Positions 19,213-19,684 of a stretch of 19,684 bases of DNA are shown here, in pieces (position 1 is the stretch's first letter; each line of letters starts with the position of its first letter). The notes under the pieces were generated by a model, which was not told where the DNA came from, did not search any database, and saw only the letters and a list, made by a program, of their open reading frames with translations. The stretch covers positions 1-19,684 of the forward strand of contig CALEDW010000257.1 of the NCBI GenBank assembly GCA_937949585.1. The letters run 5' to 3'. The translations under genes and the position numbers were made by a program. Source of the stretch: an uncultured Acidimicrobiia bacterium. GTDB taxonomy: Bacteria; Actinomycetota; Acidimicrobiia; IMCC26256; CALEDW01.

Positions 19213-19491
19213 ATGCCGCGCAGCGTGAAGAAGGGGCCCTTCGTCGACGAGCACCTGCGGGTCAAGGTGGAGCGGATGAACGCGTCCGGGGAGCGCAAGG
19301 TGATCAAGACGTGGTCGCGGCGCTCCACGATCACGCCCGAGATGGTGGGACACACCATCGCGGTGCACGACGGGCGCAAGCACGTGCCCGTCTACGTCAC
19401 CGAGGCGATGGTGGGGCACAAGCTCGGCGAGTTCGCCCCCACCCGCACGTTCCGCTACCACGCCGGGCAGGAGAAGGCGGGGCGGAGGTAG
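19213..19491 (+). CDS. rpsS: 30S ribosomal protein S19
   Basis: S19 is a 30S head protein that contacts 16S rRNA with S13 near the A-site tRNA. The 92 residues match the family: MPRSVKKGPFVDEHLRVKVE, KTWSRRSTITPEMVGHTIAV, HDGRKHVPVYVTEAMVGHKL and GEFAPTRTFRYHAG. GGAGG, at the end of rplB, lies 8 bases before the ATG. It ends in TAG, two bases before rplV. Confidence 0.97.
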   Translation: MPRSVKKGPFVDEHLRVKVERMNASGERKVIKTWSRRSTITPEMVGHTIAVHDGRKHVPVYVTEAMVGHKLGEFAPTRTFRYHAGQEKAGRR

Positions 19492-19493
19492 CC

Positions 19494-19684
19494 GTGCCGG
19501 ACGCCGCCGCTCGCCTTCGCTACCTGCGGGTCTCGCCGTTCAAGGTGCGTCCCGTGCTCGACCTCGTGCGGGGCAAGGACGTCACCGAGGCCCGGGAGAT
19601 CCTCCGGTTCTGCGACCGCGGCCCGGCCCGGCACGTGGCCAAGGTCCTCGACTCGGCGGTGGCCAACGCCGAGCACAACGAGCA
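19494..19684 (+). CDS. rplV: 50S ribosomal protein L22 (3' end cut by the window)
   Basis: L22 has a globular surface domain and a long hairpin lining the exit tunnel. Only the first 63 codons are present. They show RLRYLRVSPFKVRPVLDLVR, GKDVTEAREILRF and KVLDSAVANAEHNE, which together are diagnostic of L22. GTG 19494 has GGAGG (19484-19488) 5 bases upstream, inside the last rpsS codons. The tunnel hairpin lies beyond the window, so its integrity cannot be judged. Confidence 0.94.
   Translation, partial: MPDAAARLRYLRVSPFKVRPVLDLVRGKDVTEAREILRFCDRGPARHVAKVLDSAVANAEHNE

Overview
The window is a GC-rich (roughly 70 percent by eye) run of core translation and transcription genes, all on the + strand: secE-nusG-rplK-rplA-rplJ-rplL-rpoB-rpoC-rpsL-rpsG-fusA-tuf-rpsJ-rplC-rplD-rplW-rplB-rpsS-rplV(partial). 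The proteins look actinobacterial: short single-span SecE, NusG with an acidic N-terminal extension, RpoC zinc-site spacing and length like mycobacterial beta', and many GTG starts plus one TTG start. A deep-branching lineage such as Acidimicrobiia is plausible, but this is inference from protein resemblance only.

Layout. 2-2243: secE, nusG and the L11/L1 genes, closely spaced. 2244-3664: a 239-base leader containing a well-formed L10-type kink-turn structure, then rplJ (L10) and rplL (L7/L12). 3665-7434: an attenuator-like hairpin overlapping a good sigma-70-type promoter, a leader, then rpoB. 7486-11541: rpoC, interrupted at codon 464 by an in-frame TAG. 11542-12550: a second good promoter, then rpsL and rpsG. 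12551-16142: a structured gap, fusA, a gap with four tandem 14-base repeats, and tuf. 16143-19684: rpsJ, then a third good promoter with two strong leader hairpins, then rplC-rplD-rplW-rplB-rpsS-rplV with overlapping or nearly touching genes.

The genes supply the Sec translocon subunit SecE, the elongation factor NusG, the ribosomal stalk and its base (L11, L1, L10, L7/L12), the RNA polymerase catalytic subunits, 30S proteins S12, S7, S10 and S19, 50S proteins L3, L4, L23, L2 and L22, and elongation factors EF-G and EF-Tu. The inferred promoters would split the cluster into rplJL, rpoBC, rpsL-rpsG-fusA-tuf-rpsJ and rplC-onward units, with readthrough between them.

There are no mobile elements, CRISPR arrays, tRNAs, rRNAs or accessory genes, and I see no new multi-gene system. 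The points worth a second look are the nonsense codon in essential rpoC, the placement of promoters and hairpins in the gaps, and the tandem repeats in front of tuf.
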